A DNA stretch of 64,000 nt, from NCBI RefSeq assembly GCF_000685095.1, contig NZ_BAYE01000018.1:62001-126000 (forward strand). The letters are read 5' to 3'. Positions within the stretch are counted from its first letter, which is position 1; every line of letters begins with the position of its first letter. Origin of the DNA: Paraburkholderia caledonica NBRC 102488 (lineage in GTDB: Bacteria > Pseudomonadota > Gammaproteobacteria > Burkholderiales > Burkholderiaceae). Position numbers and translations under genes: made by a program. The notes below the pieces were generated by a model. That model had not been told where the DNA came from. It saw only the letters and a list, made by a program, of their open reading frames with translations, and searched no databases. Positions 16,604-24,476 of the stretch are shown piece by piece.

Positions 16604-18927
16604 GACAACGGAGCGAGCGTCGAGAGCAACGCGCGGGCGTCGTTGCGCGTGGCCGGATCGTTTGACTCGATCACTTCGTTAATCAGCGTACGTGCGCCGG
16701 CAAGGTCGCCCAGTTCGATGTACTCGGCCGCCAGGTCCAGCTTGTTGCGCGCGATGCGGGCAAGGTCAGCAGGCGTGAACGCCGGCAGCGGTTGGGCCGG
16801 GCTTGGCGGCAACTCCAGATCGAAATCGAGCTTCAGCGCGCCGAAGCCCGCTGTGCCGAGGTTGCCGGCACCGAGACCTGCCACGGCAGCACGGCCGGCG
16901 GTCCCGGCTGCGATTTCGTCGGCCGCATGCGGGGCTTCCTCCGCATCGGGCGGCAGCACGGCTTGCCGCGCCGTTGCTTCCTGAGACGCGACGGGCTGTG
17001 TGCTCAGCGACTCGGGCGCATGAACGGTTTCTGCCGCCGACTCCACGCGCGGCGGCAGGGGCATATCGAGACTGCCGAATGCATCGAGGGCGTCGCGCGG
17101 GAAGTCCGCCGGCGCCTGGACGCGCGGCTGGTCGGCCGCTGCAGGCTGCGCGGGCGTGTCGACTTGATCGTCGTGGACTTGCGCGGTTGTCGCCAGCGGT
17201 TGAGGACTCAAAGGCTCCATCGGCTCGGCCGGCAGCGGCTCGTCGTCCCATTCGAGACGATGCGAAAGCGGTTCCGGCTCCCACGCCTCGTTAACCTGCT
17301 CTAGCGGCTCGAGCGGCGCGCGCGGCAGCGCGTCGGCGCCTAGCTCGGCGGCGGCGTCGAGGCTCGCGACGGTCGTCGCGTCGTCCAGTTCGTGGTGGAG
17401 CTGGGCCGGCGGGAGTTCGGATCGTTCCAGTGCAGCGGCTTCCGCGGGCGCGGCGTGTTCGTCGCTCAGCTCAGCGTTCGGCGCCGGGAAGTCCGCCGAT
17501 GACTCGTGCTCTGCGGCTGGCTGGGCCGTCTCGCGCACGCCCGCGACCTCGTCGGCAGCGAATTGCGCAGTATCCGGCTCTGCTGCTCCCTGCTCTGCCG
17601 TCTGGCGCGCTTCAGCCTCGCGCGAAGCGGCTGCGCGAATTTCCGCCTCACGCTCTGCGGCAAGACGCTCCGACATTTCGCGAGCGGCGGCTTCGCCCTC
17701 GGCAGCTTCGCGCTCGGCGGCTGCCATCGCGGCCGCATGCTGCGCGGCGGCGGCGTCCGCGCTGGTCAGATTCGGCTCGACCACGTCGTCTGCAGGCACA
17801 ACCGGATTGGACGGCTCAGCCGCGCCGGACGCCGCTATGCCGTCCGCTGACGCAGCGTGTTCCTCCTGCGCCAGACGCTCACGCTTGCGCCGGCCAAGAC
17901 GCAAGGCGGTCAACAGCACGACCAGCGCAGCGCCGACCGCCGCCGCGATAGCAAGGTTCGTCTGCGAAATACCAGTGTCGTTCGACGTAGTGGTTGCAGT
18001 GCCCGGATGACCGGCCACGACCGCGGCAGACGACGCGCCCCCCGCCGATTGCGTGCCGCTTGCAACAGGCGCGACCGGCGCTGCGGGGGCCTTGCCGATG
18101 CCGTGCTTCTGCAACTCCATCAGCACGCGATTCTTGAGCGCGAGCAACTGCTGCAAGCTCGACACTTGCGCGCGCGGCTGCGAGGCGCCAGCGGTGGCGG
18201 CTGCGTCGCTCGCCGAAGACTGGACCGAGCCGGCCCACACATGCGTGCCGCTCGCAGCCGATGCAGCTTGCGATCCGGCAGCAGTAGCAGCAGTAGCCGA
18301 CGATGCCGCGTCGCTCGTCACAGCGGAGCTTGCGTCGCTGGCCGAGCCCTGAACCGCGGGCGCCGGCGACGTCGCAGCTTGCGTAGCGGGGCTTTGCCCG
18401 CCTGCCGCACTCGCCGCTGCTGCATTGCCCGGCGCGGCGCTGCTTGCGCCGGATCCAACTGCCGCATTCGACGACGAGCCGTTGTCGGCCGTCGGCGCCG
18501 ATGCCGAACCCGTTGCAGACGCTGCAACCGCGCCCGACGCGTCCAGCGCCGGCACGTTCAGCACTGAGCCCAATCGCATGCGGCTCGGATCGTGGCCCAT
18601 GAAGGCGCTCGGATTTGCGTCGAAGAGCGCGCGGGCCGCGCGAGCGAGCGTGGCGCGGTCGTGCGACTGCGTGACGGCAATCGCCACGTCATTCAGCGAC
18701 TGACCGGGCCGCACCGTATATTGGCCGCCAGTCGCAGAGGAGACGGGCGCGGTTCCGGAAGCGGATACGGAAGCGCCGTCCGGCGCGCTCGCTGCGTCGA
18801 CGGGCGCGGCCATGGCGCTGCTCGAAGCGGCGCCAGCCAGCATCAACGCCAAAGCGGCTGCGACCGCAAGGCGGCCGGTATCTGGGCGCGCAAACATGGC
18901 CCGAAGGGAAGAGAGTCGAAGATTCAT
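16600..18927 (-). CDS. fimV: FimV-like peptidoglycan-binding membrane protein
   Basis: A 775-residue protein with a signal-like N-terminus (AVAAALALMLAGAASSSAMA), then a LysM-type region (QYTVRPGQSLNDVAIAVTQS, about residues 70-145) ending VLNVPALD, a long Ser/Ala-rich linker, one transmembrane helix (NLAIAAAVGAALVVLLTAL near residue 325), a Glu/Ala-rich cytoplasmic part, and the conserved C-terminal FimV TPR-like domain (LDLAAEYIELGDLAGARTL). FimV anchors polar assemblies, type IV pili and chemotaxis in Pseudomonas. The start at 18927 has CAGGAG 5 bases upstream and is preferred to the longer reading to 18999. Strong compositional bias means the linker frame would be poorly conserved. Confidence 0.85.
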   Translation of the reverse strand: MNLRLSSLRAMFARPDTGRLAVAAALALMLAGAASSSAMAAPVDAASAPDGASVSASGTAPVSSATGGQYTVRPGQSLNDVAIAVTQSHDRATLARAARALFDANPSAFMGHDPSRMRLGSVLNVPALDASGAVAASATGSASAPTADNGSSSNAAVGSGASSAAPGNAAAASAAGGQSPATQAATSPAPAVQGSASDASSAVTSDAASSATAATAAGSQAASAASGTHVWAGSVQSSASDAAATAGASQPRAQVSSLQQLLALKNRVLMELQKHGIGKAPAAPVAPVASGTQSAGGASSAAVVAGHPGTATTTSNDTGISQTNLAIAAAVGAALVVLLTALRLGRRKRERLAQEEHAASADGIAASGAAEPSNPVVPADDVVEPNLTSADAAAAQHAAAMAAAEREAAEGEAAAREMSERLAAEREAEIRAAASREAEARQTAEQGAAEPDTAQFAADEVAGVRETAQPAAEHESSADFPAPNAELSDEHAAPAEAAALERSELPPAQLHHELDDATTVASLDAAAELGADALPRAPLEPLEQVNEAWEPEPLSHRLEWDDEPLPAEPMEPLSPQPLATTAQVHDDQVDTPAQPAAADQPRVQAPADFPRDALDAFGSLDMPLPPRVESAAETVHAPESLSTQPVASQEATARQAVLPPDAEEAPHAADEIAAGTAGRAAVAGLGAGNLGTAGFGALKLDFDLELPPSPAQPLPAFTPADLARIARNKLDLAAEYIELGDLAGARTLINEVIESNDPATRNDARALLSTLAPLS

Positions 18928-19002
18928 CGGGACTCCTGGCGCGTCAGCGCGCGGCCCTTTTTTGCGGTTATAAAAAGACAAGATATTCGGAGCACACAAA
19001 TG

Positions 19003-19030
19003 AAAAAAGCGCCGCGCAAGCGCGACGCTT
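19003..19030 (-). terminator. Intrinsic terminator of asd
   Basis: AAGCGTCGCG (19030-19021, minus strand) pairs with CGCGGCGCTT (19016-19007) with one internal mismatch and a 4-base loop, then TTTTTT at 19008-19003. It lies 38 bases after the asd stop and ahead of fimV. Confidence 0.8.
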
Positions 19031-19067
19031 CTTGAGTTTTCTACGCGTCGTGACCGCGTAGTTTACT

Positions 19068-20189
19068 TTACTTGTCGAGCACAATGCGAAGCATACGGCG
19101 CAGCGGCTCGGCCGCGCCCCACAACAGCTGGTCGCCGACCGTGAACGCCGACAGATATTCGCCGCCCATAGCCAGCTTGCGCACCCGGCCGACCGGCACC
19201 GTAAGCGTTCCGGTGACCACTGCCGGCGAGAGGTCGCGCATGGACGCTTCGCGCTCGTTCGGGACAACCTTGACCCAGTCATTGCCCGAAGCGAGGATGC
19301 TGTTCACTTCGTCGAGCGGCACGTCTTTGTTCAGCTTGATGGTCAACGCCTGCGAGTGGCAACGCATCGCGCCGATCCGCACGCACAGGCCGTCTACCGG
19401 AATCGAACCCGGCGTGCCCATGGCCGGCTTGCCGAGAATCTTGTTGGTTTCGGCACCGCCCTTCCACTCTTCCTTCGACATGCCGTTGCCAAGGTCTTTG
19501 TCGATCCACGGAATCAGCGAGCCGGCGAGCGGCACGCCGAAGTTGTCGGTCGGCATGCGGTCGCTATTCATGGCGGACAACACGCGGCGGTCGACATCGA
19601 GAATCGCCGACGACGGATCAGCCAGATCTTCTTTGGCTGCGCCGTATAGCGTGCCCATTTGTTGCAGCAGCTCGCGCATGTTCTGCGCGCCCGCGCCCGA
19701 CGCGGCCTGATACGTCATGGCCGTCATCCAGTCGACGAGGTTCTCGCGGAACAGGCCACCGAGCGCCATCAGCATCAGGCTGACCGTGCAATTACCGCCG
19801 ATGAAATTCTTCTGCCCCTTCACAAGCGCGTTCTTGATCACGTCGAGGTTGACCGGATCGAGAATGATGACCGCGTCGTCCTTCATGCGCAGCGACGAAG
19901 CTGCGTCGATCCAGTAGCCGTTCCAGCCGGCCGCGCGCAGCTTCGGGAACACCTCGTTCGTGTAGTCGCCGCCCTGGCACGAGATGATTGCTTCGCACTT
20001 CTTCAGTTCTTCGATGCTTGTTGCATCTTTGAGCTTGGTCTCGTTTTTGGCGAACGACGGCGCGTTGCCGCCCGTGTTGCTGGTGCTGAAAAACACCGGT
20101 TCGATCAAGTCGAAATCACCTTCCTGTTGCATGCGTTGCATCAGGACGCTGCCGACCATGCCGCGCCAACCTACGAGACCTACGTTCAT
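19068..20189 (-). CDS. asd: Aspartate-semialdehyde dehydrogenase
   Basis: A 373-residue enzyme that reduces aspartyl phosphate to aspartate semialdehyde, the branch point to lysine and diaminopimelate, threonine, isoleucine and methionine. NADP site: NVGLVGWRGMVGSVLMQRM at the N-terminus; the catalytic Cys is in NFIGGNCTVSLML near residue 135; RIGAMRCHSQALTIKL near residue 265 carries the family His. The ATG at 20189 is chosen because MNVGLVGWRGMVG is the typical start; the longer in-frame reading would run into the leader hairpin. The 5' region holds a Thr/Ile/Lys-rich small ORF and alternative hairpins (20211-20402), so it may be controlled by attenuation. It has its own terminator. Confidence 0.96.
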   Translation of the reverse strand: MNVGLVGWRGMVGSVLMQRMQQEGDFDLIEPVFFSTSNTGGNAPSFAKNETKLKDATSIEELKKCEAIISCQGGDYTNEVFPKLRAAGWNGYWIDAASSLRMKDDAVIILDPVNLDVIKNALVKGQKNFIGGNCTVSLMLMALGGLFRENLVDWMTAMTYQAASGAGAQNMRELLQQMGTLYGAAKEDLADPSSAILDVDRRVLSAMNSDRMPTDNFGVPLAGSLIPWIDKDLGNGMSKEEWKGGAETNKILGKPAMGTPGSIPVDGLCVRIGAMRCHSQALTIKLNKDVPLDEVNSILASGNDWVKVVPNEREASMRDLSPAVVTGTLTVPVGRVRKLAMGGEYLSAFTVGDQLLWGAAEPLRRMLRIVLDK

Positions 20190-20210
20190 GACTTCATACC
20201 CTTCGAGTGG

Positions 20211-20291
20211 AAACTTCCCCGCATCTTTGCCCGCAGTGACCGCGCGGGGAAGATGAGCGGGCACGACGGACGATCAGCGCTTCGTGATCGT
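20211..20291 (-). promoter_or_regulatory. Candidate attenuator hairpins in the asd leader
   Basis: Three helices are visible on the minus strand. (1) ACGATCA (20291-20285) with TGATCGT (20276-20270), overlapping the last codons and stop of the leader ORF. (2) TGCCCGC (20263-20257) with GCGGGCA (20234-20228). (3) CTTCCCCGC (20252-20244) with GCGGGGAAG (20222-20214), followed by TTT. Helix 2 traps the 5' arm of helix 3 in its loop, so helices 2 and 3 exclude each other except as a pseudoknot. This is the layout of an amino-acid attenuator; the short U-tract is its weak point. Confidence 0.55.
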
Positions 20292-20402
20292 TTTCGGGGT
20301 AATCGTTTTAATGGATGTTGCGGTGGTAATGGCGAGCTTAACCACACGGGCCGTTTTGCCGTGCAGTTTCGAAATCGAGGAGATTTGAGCCGTTTGTGCC
20401 AT
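20274..20402 (-). CDS. Thr/Ile/Lys-rich leader peptide ahead of asd
   Basis: A 42-residue ORF, ATG at 20402 and TGA at 20276-20274. Its C-terminal part reads AITTATSIKTITPKTITKR; in the last 20 residues there are 7 Thr, 4 Ile and 3 Lys. Thr, Ile and Lys are all end products of the pathway that Asd feeds, and the pattern recalls the E. coli thr leader peptide. The stop lies inside a hairpin and is followed by exclusive helices just before asd. No Shine-Dalgarno is seen; a TATATT box 6 bases before the ATG would give a leaderless transcript starting at the A of ATG. The peptide itself probably has no function beyond ribosome stalling. That role is inference from composition and position. Confidence 0.55.
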   Translation of the reverse strand: MAQTAQISSISKLHGKTARVVKLAITTATSIKTITPKTITKR

Positions 20403-20417
20403 CGCTACAATATACAC

Positions 20418-20506
20418 GAAAACCGGAATCCGGCGACGTGAATGTCCGTCGCTGCCGTCCGTATTACGCGCGAATCGGCCTTTTTGAAGGCCGATTCGCG
20501 TTTTTG
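20418..20506 (+). ncRNA. Candidate structured small RNA
   Basis: A possible transcript of about 89 nt on the plus strand, where all neighbouring genes run minus. TACAAT at 20406-20411 could serve as -10, with a poor -35 (TTGAGC, spacing 15). It holds three hairpins: CCGG-AAT-CCGG (about 20423-20433), CGACG with CGTCG (20433-20450), and a perfect 12-bp stem CGCGAATCGGCC / GGCCGATTCGCG (20469-20480 and 20489-20500) followed by TTTTTG, a textbook intrinsic terminator. Without a coding plus-strand gene nearby, the terminator needs an RNA to terminate. Confidence 0.45.
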
Positions 20507-20519
20507 AGGCTGATTAATG

Positions 20520-20573
20520 GCCTGGCTGATCGGACTGACTAAGCGAACTGACTGATCTTCCGTCAAGCCAGGC
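20520..20573. repeat. Large imperfect stem-loop after leuB
   Basis: GCCTGGCT (20520-20527) pairs with AGCCAGGC (20566-20573). The loop holds two ACTGACT copies (20534-20540, 20547-20553) flanked by GATC. It lies 35 bases past the leuB stop without a T-run; it may protect the leuB mRNA 3' end. Confidence 0.4.
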
Positions 20574-20608
20574 GAGCAGCCAAAAGCTGCTACGCGCCCG
20601 AGCGGTAG

Positions 20609-21676
20609 TTACAGCGCCGCGACGACAGCGTCGCCCATTGCGACAGTGCCGACCTGCTTGCAACCGGGCGTCAGAATGTCGCCGGTCCGGTAGCCTTGTT
20701 CGAGTACCTTCTTCACCGCATTTTCGACGCGATCCGCCTGCTCGGCCTTGTTCAGCGAATAACGCAGCATCATGGCAGCCGACAAAATGGTGGCCAGCGG
20801 ATTCGCGACGCCCTTGCCCGCGATGTCCGGCGCGGAACCGTGCGACGGCTCGTACAAGCCCTTGTTGTTCTTGTCGAGCGAGGCCGACGGCAGCATGCCG
20901 ATCGAGCCCGTCAGCATTGCCGCTTCGTCCGAAAGAATGTCGCCGAACATATTGCCGGTCACGATTACGTCGAACGACTTCGGCGCCTTGACGAGTTGCA
21001 TCGCGGCGTTGTCGACGTACATGTGCGACAACTCCACATCCGCGTATTCCTTCGACACGTCGATCATGACGTCTTTCCAGAATTGCGACGTTTCGAGCAC
21101 ATTGGCTTTGTCCACCGAGGTCAGCTTCTTGCCGCGCTTTTGCGCCGCCTGAAACGCGACGTGGGCGATGCGGCGCACTTCGGGCTCCGAGTAGCGCATC
21201 GTGTCGAAGCCTTCCTTCGAGCCGGCGAACAGGCCGTCAGGCGCTTCGCGCACGCCGCGCGGCGCGCCGAAGTAGATGTCGCCGTTCAACTCGCGCACGA
21301 TCAGAATATCGAGACCCGAAACGATCTCTTCCTTCAGCGACGAAGCACCGGTCAATTGCGGATAGCAGATCGCCGGCCGGAAGTTCGCGAACAATTGCAG
21401 ATGCTTGCGCAGACCGAGAATCGCCTGCTCCGGGCGCAGCGCGCGTTCGAGCTTGTCGTACTTCCAGTCGCCGACGGCGCCGAACAGAATGGCGTCGGCT
21501 TCCTTAGCGAGCGCGAGCGTGGAATCGGGCAGCGGATGACCCTTCGCTTCGTAGCCCGCGCCGCCAACCGGCGCTTCTTCCAGTTCAAACTTTTCGCCAA
21601 GCACGTTCAGAACCTTCACGGCCTCTTTGACGATTTCGGGACCGATGCCGTCGCCCGGCAGCACTGCGATCTTCAT
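20609..21676 (-). CDS. leuB: 3-isopropylmalate dehydrogenase
   Basis: A 355-residue NAD-dependent decarboxylating dehydrogenase that turns 3-isopropylmalate into 2-oxoisocaproate, the third step of leucine synthesis. MKIAVLPGDGIGPEIVKEA opens the protein, the substrate-binding RELNGDIYFG is near residue 130, and NMFGDILSDEAAMLTGSIGMLPSASL near residues 240-265 carries the metal-binding Asp; EPSHGSAPDIAGKGVANP near residue 278 is the nucleotide loop. It follows leuD by 79 bases in the leuC-entericidin-leuD-leuB operon. Confidence 0.97.
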   Translation of the reverse strand: MKIAVLPGDGIGPEIVKEAVKVLNVLGEKFELEEAPVGGAGYEAKGHPLPDSTLALAKEADAILFGAVGDWKYDKLERALRPEQAILGLRKHLQLFANFRPAICYPQLTGASSLKEEIVSGLDILIVRELNGDIYFGAPRGVREAPDGLFAGSKEGFDTMRYSEPEVRRIAHVAFQAAQKRGKKLTSVDKANVLETSQFWKDVMIDVSKEYADVELSHMYVDNAAMQLVKAPKSFDVIVTGNMFGDILSDEAAMLTGSIGMLPSASLDKNNKGLYEPSHGSAPDIAGKGVANPLATILSAAMMLRYSLNKAEQADRVENAVKKVLEQGYRTGDILTPGCKQVGTVAMGDAVVAAL

Positions 21677-21755
21677 GCGAATTCCTTAATGATTTTTCTT
21701 CCAGGCTTCGAGCCTGAGCTAACAGGCGCGCCTCAAGCACTCAAGCGCGCAAGTC

Positions 21756-22409
21756 TTAGCCGACGATGCGATGCGCGAGCCACGGCTGCTTCGCGATACG
21801 CTCGGCTTCGTACTGACGAATCTTGTCGGCGTGACGCAGCGTGAGGCCAATGTCGTCGAAACCGTTCAGCAGGCAGTACTTGCGGAACGCCGCGACTTCG
21901 AACGGATACTCGGTGCCGCCGTCCGAGGTGCGCACGACTTGCGCTTCGAGGTCGATGGTCAACTGAAAACCGTTGAACGCATACGTTTCGTTGAACAGGT
22001 GATCGACCTGTTGTTCGCTCAGCACGATCGGCAGCAAGCCGTTCTTGAAGCAGTTGTTATAGAAGATGTCGGCGAAACTCGGCGCGATGATCGCGCGAAA
22101 GCCGTATTGCTGAAGCGCCCACGGCGCGTGCTCACGCGAACTGCCGCAGCCGAAATTCTTGCGCGCGAGCAGCACCGAAGCGCCCTGATAACGCGGCTGG
22201 TTCAGGACGAAATCCGGATTCAGCGGACGTTTCGAATTGTCCTGACCCGGCTCGCCGTGGTCGAGATAACGCCATTCGTCGAACGCGTTCGGACCGAAAC
22301 CCGTGCGCTTGATCGACTTCAGGAATTGCTTCGGAATAATCGCGTCCGTGTCGACGTTCTCGCGATCGAGCGGCGCCACGACGCCGGTGTGTACGGTGAA
22401 TTTATCCAT
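21756..22409 (-). CDS. leuD: 3-isopropylmalate dehydratase small subunit
   Basis: A 216... 217-codon gene for the small subunit of isopropylmalate isomerase, which pairs with LeuC. The protein starts MDKFTVHTGVVAPLDRENVDTDAIIPKQFLK and has the family signature FGCGSSREHAPWALQQYGFRAIIAPSFADIFYNN split over residues 90-125, which lines the substrate site. The ATG at 22409 is the typical start; a longer reading to 22481 is Arg/Pro-rich and rejected. It lies between the entericidin and leuB. Confidence 0.96.
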   Translation of the reverse strand: MDKFTVHTGVVAPLDRENVDTDAIIPKQFLKSIKRTGFGPNAFDEWRYLDHGEPGQDNSKRPLNPDFVLNQPRYQGASVLLARKNFGCGSSREHAPWALQQYGFRAIIAPSFADIFYNNCFKNGLLPIVLSEQQVDHLFNETYAFNGFQLTIDLEAQVVRTSDGGTEYPFEVAAFRKYCLLNGFDDIGLTLRHADKIRQYEAERIAKQPWLAHRIVG

Positions 22410-22495
22410 GACGCTTGCGCCTGTTTCAGGACCGGGCGATGCGCGTGGCGGCATGAAAGCCGCTCGCCGCATCGCCGGCAAAAATCAAAAACCGG

Positions 22496-22654
22496 TTATT
22501 TTTCAGCGTGATTGCTGATCGAATTGCCGAGGTGCGACATGTCCTGCCCAAATCCGTGCACCGTGTTGCAGCCGGTCAGACCGAGCAGTAGCCCAGCCAG
22601 AGTACCGAGCGCGAAGCGGCGCAAAAGAGCGGTGCGATTCATGTTCTTCATCAT
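22496..22654 (-). CDS. Entericidin-like small lipoprotein
   Basis: A 52-residue lipoprotein too short for routine ORF calling. After a basic start it has a hydrophobic stretch (FALGTLAGLLLGLTGCN) with the lipobox LTGC at about residues 26-29, then NTVHGFGQDMSHLGNSISN, which matches the entericidin A/B family (GCNTxxGxGxDxxxxGxxI). Entericidins are small membrane-active lipoproteins linked to programmed lysis in stationary phase. The first ATG is at 22654, only 5 bases after the leuC stop; a second ATG follows at once and a third three codons on. It is translated within the leu operon between leuC and leuD, so it would be made whenever leucine synthesis is on. Confidence 0.85.
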   Translation of the reverse strand: MMKNMNRTALLRRFALGTLAGLLLGLTGCNTVHGFGQDMSHLGNSISNHAEK

Positions 22655-22659
22655 GCGAT

Positions 22660-24069
22660 TTATCCCAGCTTGCGAATATCGACAAAATGCCCTTCGATGG
22701 CCGCAGCTGCGGCCATGGCGGGGCTCACGAGATGGGTACGGCCACCGGCGCCCTGACGACCTTCGAAATTACGATTCGACGTGGACGCGCAACGCTCACC
22801 CGGATCCAGCCGGTCGGCGTTCATCGCGAGACACATCGAGCAGCCCGGCTCACGCCATTCGAAACCGGCGTCTGTAAAGACCTTGTCGAGGCCTTCACGT
22901 TCCGCCTGCGCTTTCACCAGACCCGAACCCGGCACAACCATGGCGAGACGGATGTTCGGCGCGACGCGGCGACCCAGCTTCTTCACGACGTAAGCCGCGG
23001 CGCGAATGTCTTCAATGCGCGCGTTGGTACACGACCCGATGAAGATTTTATCCGGCTTGATCGACTCGATCGGCGCGTTCGGTTCGAGCGCCATGTATTT
23101 GAGCGCGCGTTCCATTGCATCGCGCTTGACCGGGTCTTTCTCGCGCTCGGGGTCCGGCACGCGACCGTCCACCGCGGTGACCATTTCCGGCGACGTGCCC
23201 CAGGTAACCTGCGGCACGATGTCCGCCGCGTTGAGCTCGACAACGCGGTCGAACTGCGCGCCTTCGTCGGACTTGAACTGCTTCCAGTACTCGACCGCGT
23301 GATCCCACTCCGCGCCTTGTGGCGAGAACGGGCGGCCCTTCAGATATTCGATGGTCGTGTCGTCGACCGCGACCATGCCGGCACGCGCGCCCGCTTCGAT
23401 CGCCATGTTGCAGACTGTCATGCGGCCTTCCATGGACAGCGAGCGAATCGTCGAGCCGCCGAATTCGATGGCGTAGCCAGTGCCGCCCGCCGTGCCGATC
23501 TTGCCGATGATCGCGAGCACGATGTCTTTCGCCGTGCAGCCGCGCGGCAACGGCCCTTCTACTTTCACCAGCATGTTCTTGCTCTTCTTCTGCAAGAGCG
23601 TTTGCGTGGCGAGCACATGCTCGACTTCCGACGTGCCGATGCCGTGCGCCAGCGCACCGAATGCGCCGTGCGTGGACGTATGCGAGTCGCCGCAGACGAT
23701 CGTCATGCCCGGCAGCGTAGCGCCCTGTTCCGGCCCGATGATGTGCACGATGCCCTGACGCAGGTCGTTCATCTTGAACTGCGTGATGCCGTAGGCGTCG
23801 CAGTTCGAATCGAGCGTATCGACTTGCAGCTTCGACACCGGATCGGCGATGCCGTGGCTGCGGTCCGTGGTGGGCACGTTATGGTCCGAAACGGCCAGAT
23901 TCGCGCTGATGCGCCACACCGGACGCTGCGCCAGCTTCAGGCCTTCGAACGCCTGGGGGCTGGTCACTTCGTGCAGCAGGTGACGGTCGATATAGAGAAT
24001 CGTCGTGCCGTCTTCTTCCGTGTGGATCACGTGTGTGTTCCACAATTTGTCGTAGAGAGTCTGTGCCAT
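22660..24069 (-). CDS. leuC: 3-isopropylmalate dehydratase large subunit
   Basis: A 469-residue aconitase-family subunit that, with LeuD, isomerises 2-isopropylmalate to 3-isopropylmalate using a 4Fe-4S cluster. The cluster cysteines are in FIGSCTNARIEDIRAA near residue 347 and EPGCSMCLAMNADRLDPGERCAST near residues 405-430. The start MAQTLYDKLWNTHVIH at 24069 is typical. It leads the operon leuC-entericidin-leuD-leuB. Upstream, minus-strand CATAAT (24119-24114) could be the -10 box, and paired operator-like repeats lie 180-235 bases upstream. Confidence 0.97.
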   Translation of the reverse strand: MAQTLYDKLWNTHVIHTEEDGTTILYIDRHLLHEVTSPQAFEGLKLAQRPVWRISANLAVSDHNVPTTDRSHGIADPVSKLQVDTLDSNCDAYGITQFKMNDLRQGIVHIIGPEQGATLPGMTIVCGDSHTSTHGAFGALAHGIGTSEVEHVLATQTLLQKKSKNMLVKVEGPLPRGCTAKDIVLAIIGKIGTAGGTGYAIEFGGSTIRSLSMEGRMTVCNMAIEAGARAGMVAVDDTTIEYLKGRPFSPQGAEWDHAVEYWKQFKSDEGAQFDRVVELNAADIVPQVTWGTSPEMVTAVDGRVPDPEREKDPVKRDAMERALKYMALEPNAPIESIKPDKIFIGSCTNARIEDIRAAAYVVKKLGRRVAPNIRLAMVVPGSGLVKAQAEREGLDKVFTDAGFEWREPGCSMCLAMNADRLDPGERCASTSNRNFEGRQGAGGRTHLVSPAMAAAAAIEGHFVDIRKLG

Positions 24070-24247
24070 GGTATGCGGGGGTAGTAATGACTGCGGGCTG
24101 ACTGTGTCGGTCGATTATGCCACGCAAAGTCTCGCCCCGGGGCGCCCCGCAGTGGGAAAAAGCGATAAAAAACAGTGAGTTGGGTGGTAGTGCCGATACC
24201 TGTATCGACGTTACCCTGATGAGCGGGGAGATCGTGGTGGTTGTTTG

Positions 24248-24303
24248 CACGAGGAATCTGTTCCCACAGAACTTTGCGGCGCATCACGAGGAACAGTGTT
24301 CCC
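24248..24303. promoter_or_regulatory. Paired operator-like repeats between leuC and the GGDEF-EAL gene
   Basis: CACGAGGAATCTGTTCCC (24248-24265) and CACGAGGAACAGTGTTCCC (24285-24303) are near-identical, 37 bases apart. The second holds a perfect 13-base palindrome, GGAACA-G-TGTTCC; the first keeps GGAA/TTCC. Two such copies in a 407-base divergent intergenic region suggest a dimeric regulator site. The rest of 24070-24476 shows only the leuC -10 candidate and the AGAAGGA ribosome site of the next gene. Confidence 0.5.
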
Positions 24304-24476
24304 GCTTGATCGACGGATTGATTGCGAACGCAATGCACGATGAATGAGCGACTCGCTCAGCGGCGCGGCGCGACAGCTTTCAGTGTTCGAACGCTGGCAA
24401 GTACGATTAGAATGCGACGAGCCCCGGTTTGCGCACGAGCGACGCCTTTGATCCGACGCGAATAGAAGGACAAAAA

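Noticed and set aside
24027..24338. Possible leucine leader peptide ahead of leuC
   Set aside because: The only frame of note has no run of Leu codons and overlaps the leuC start.
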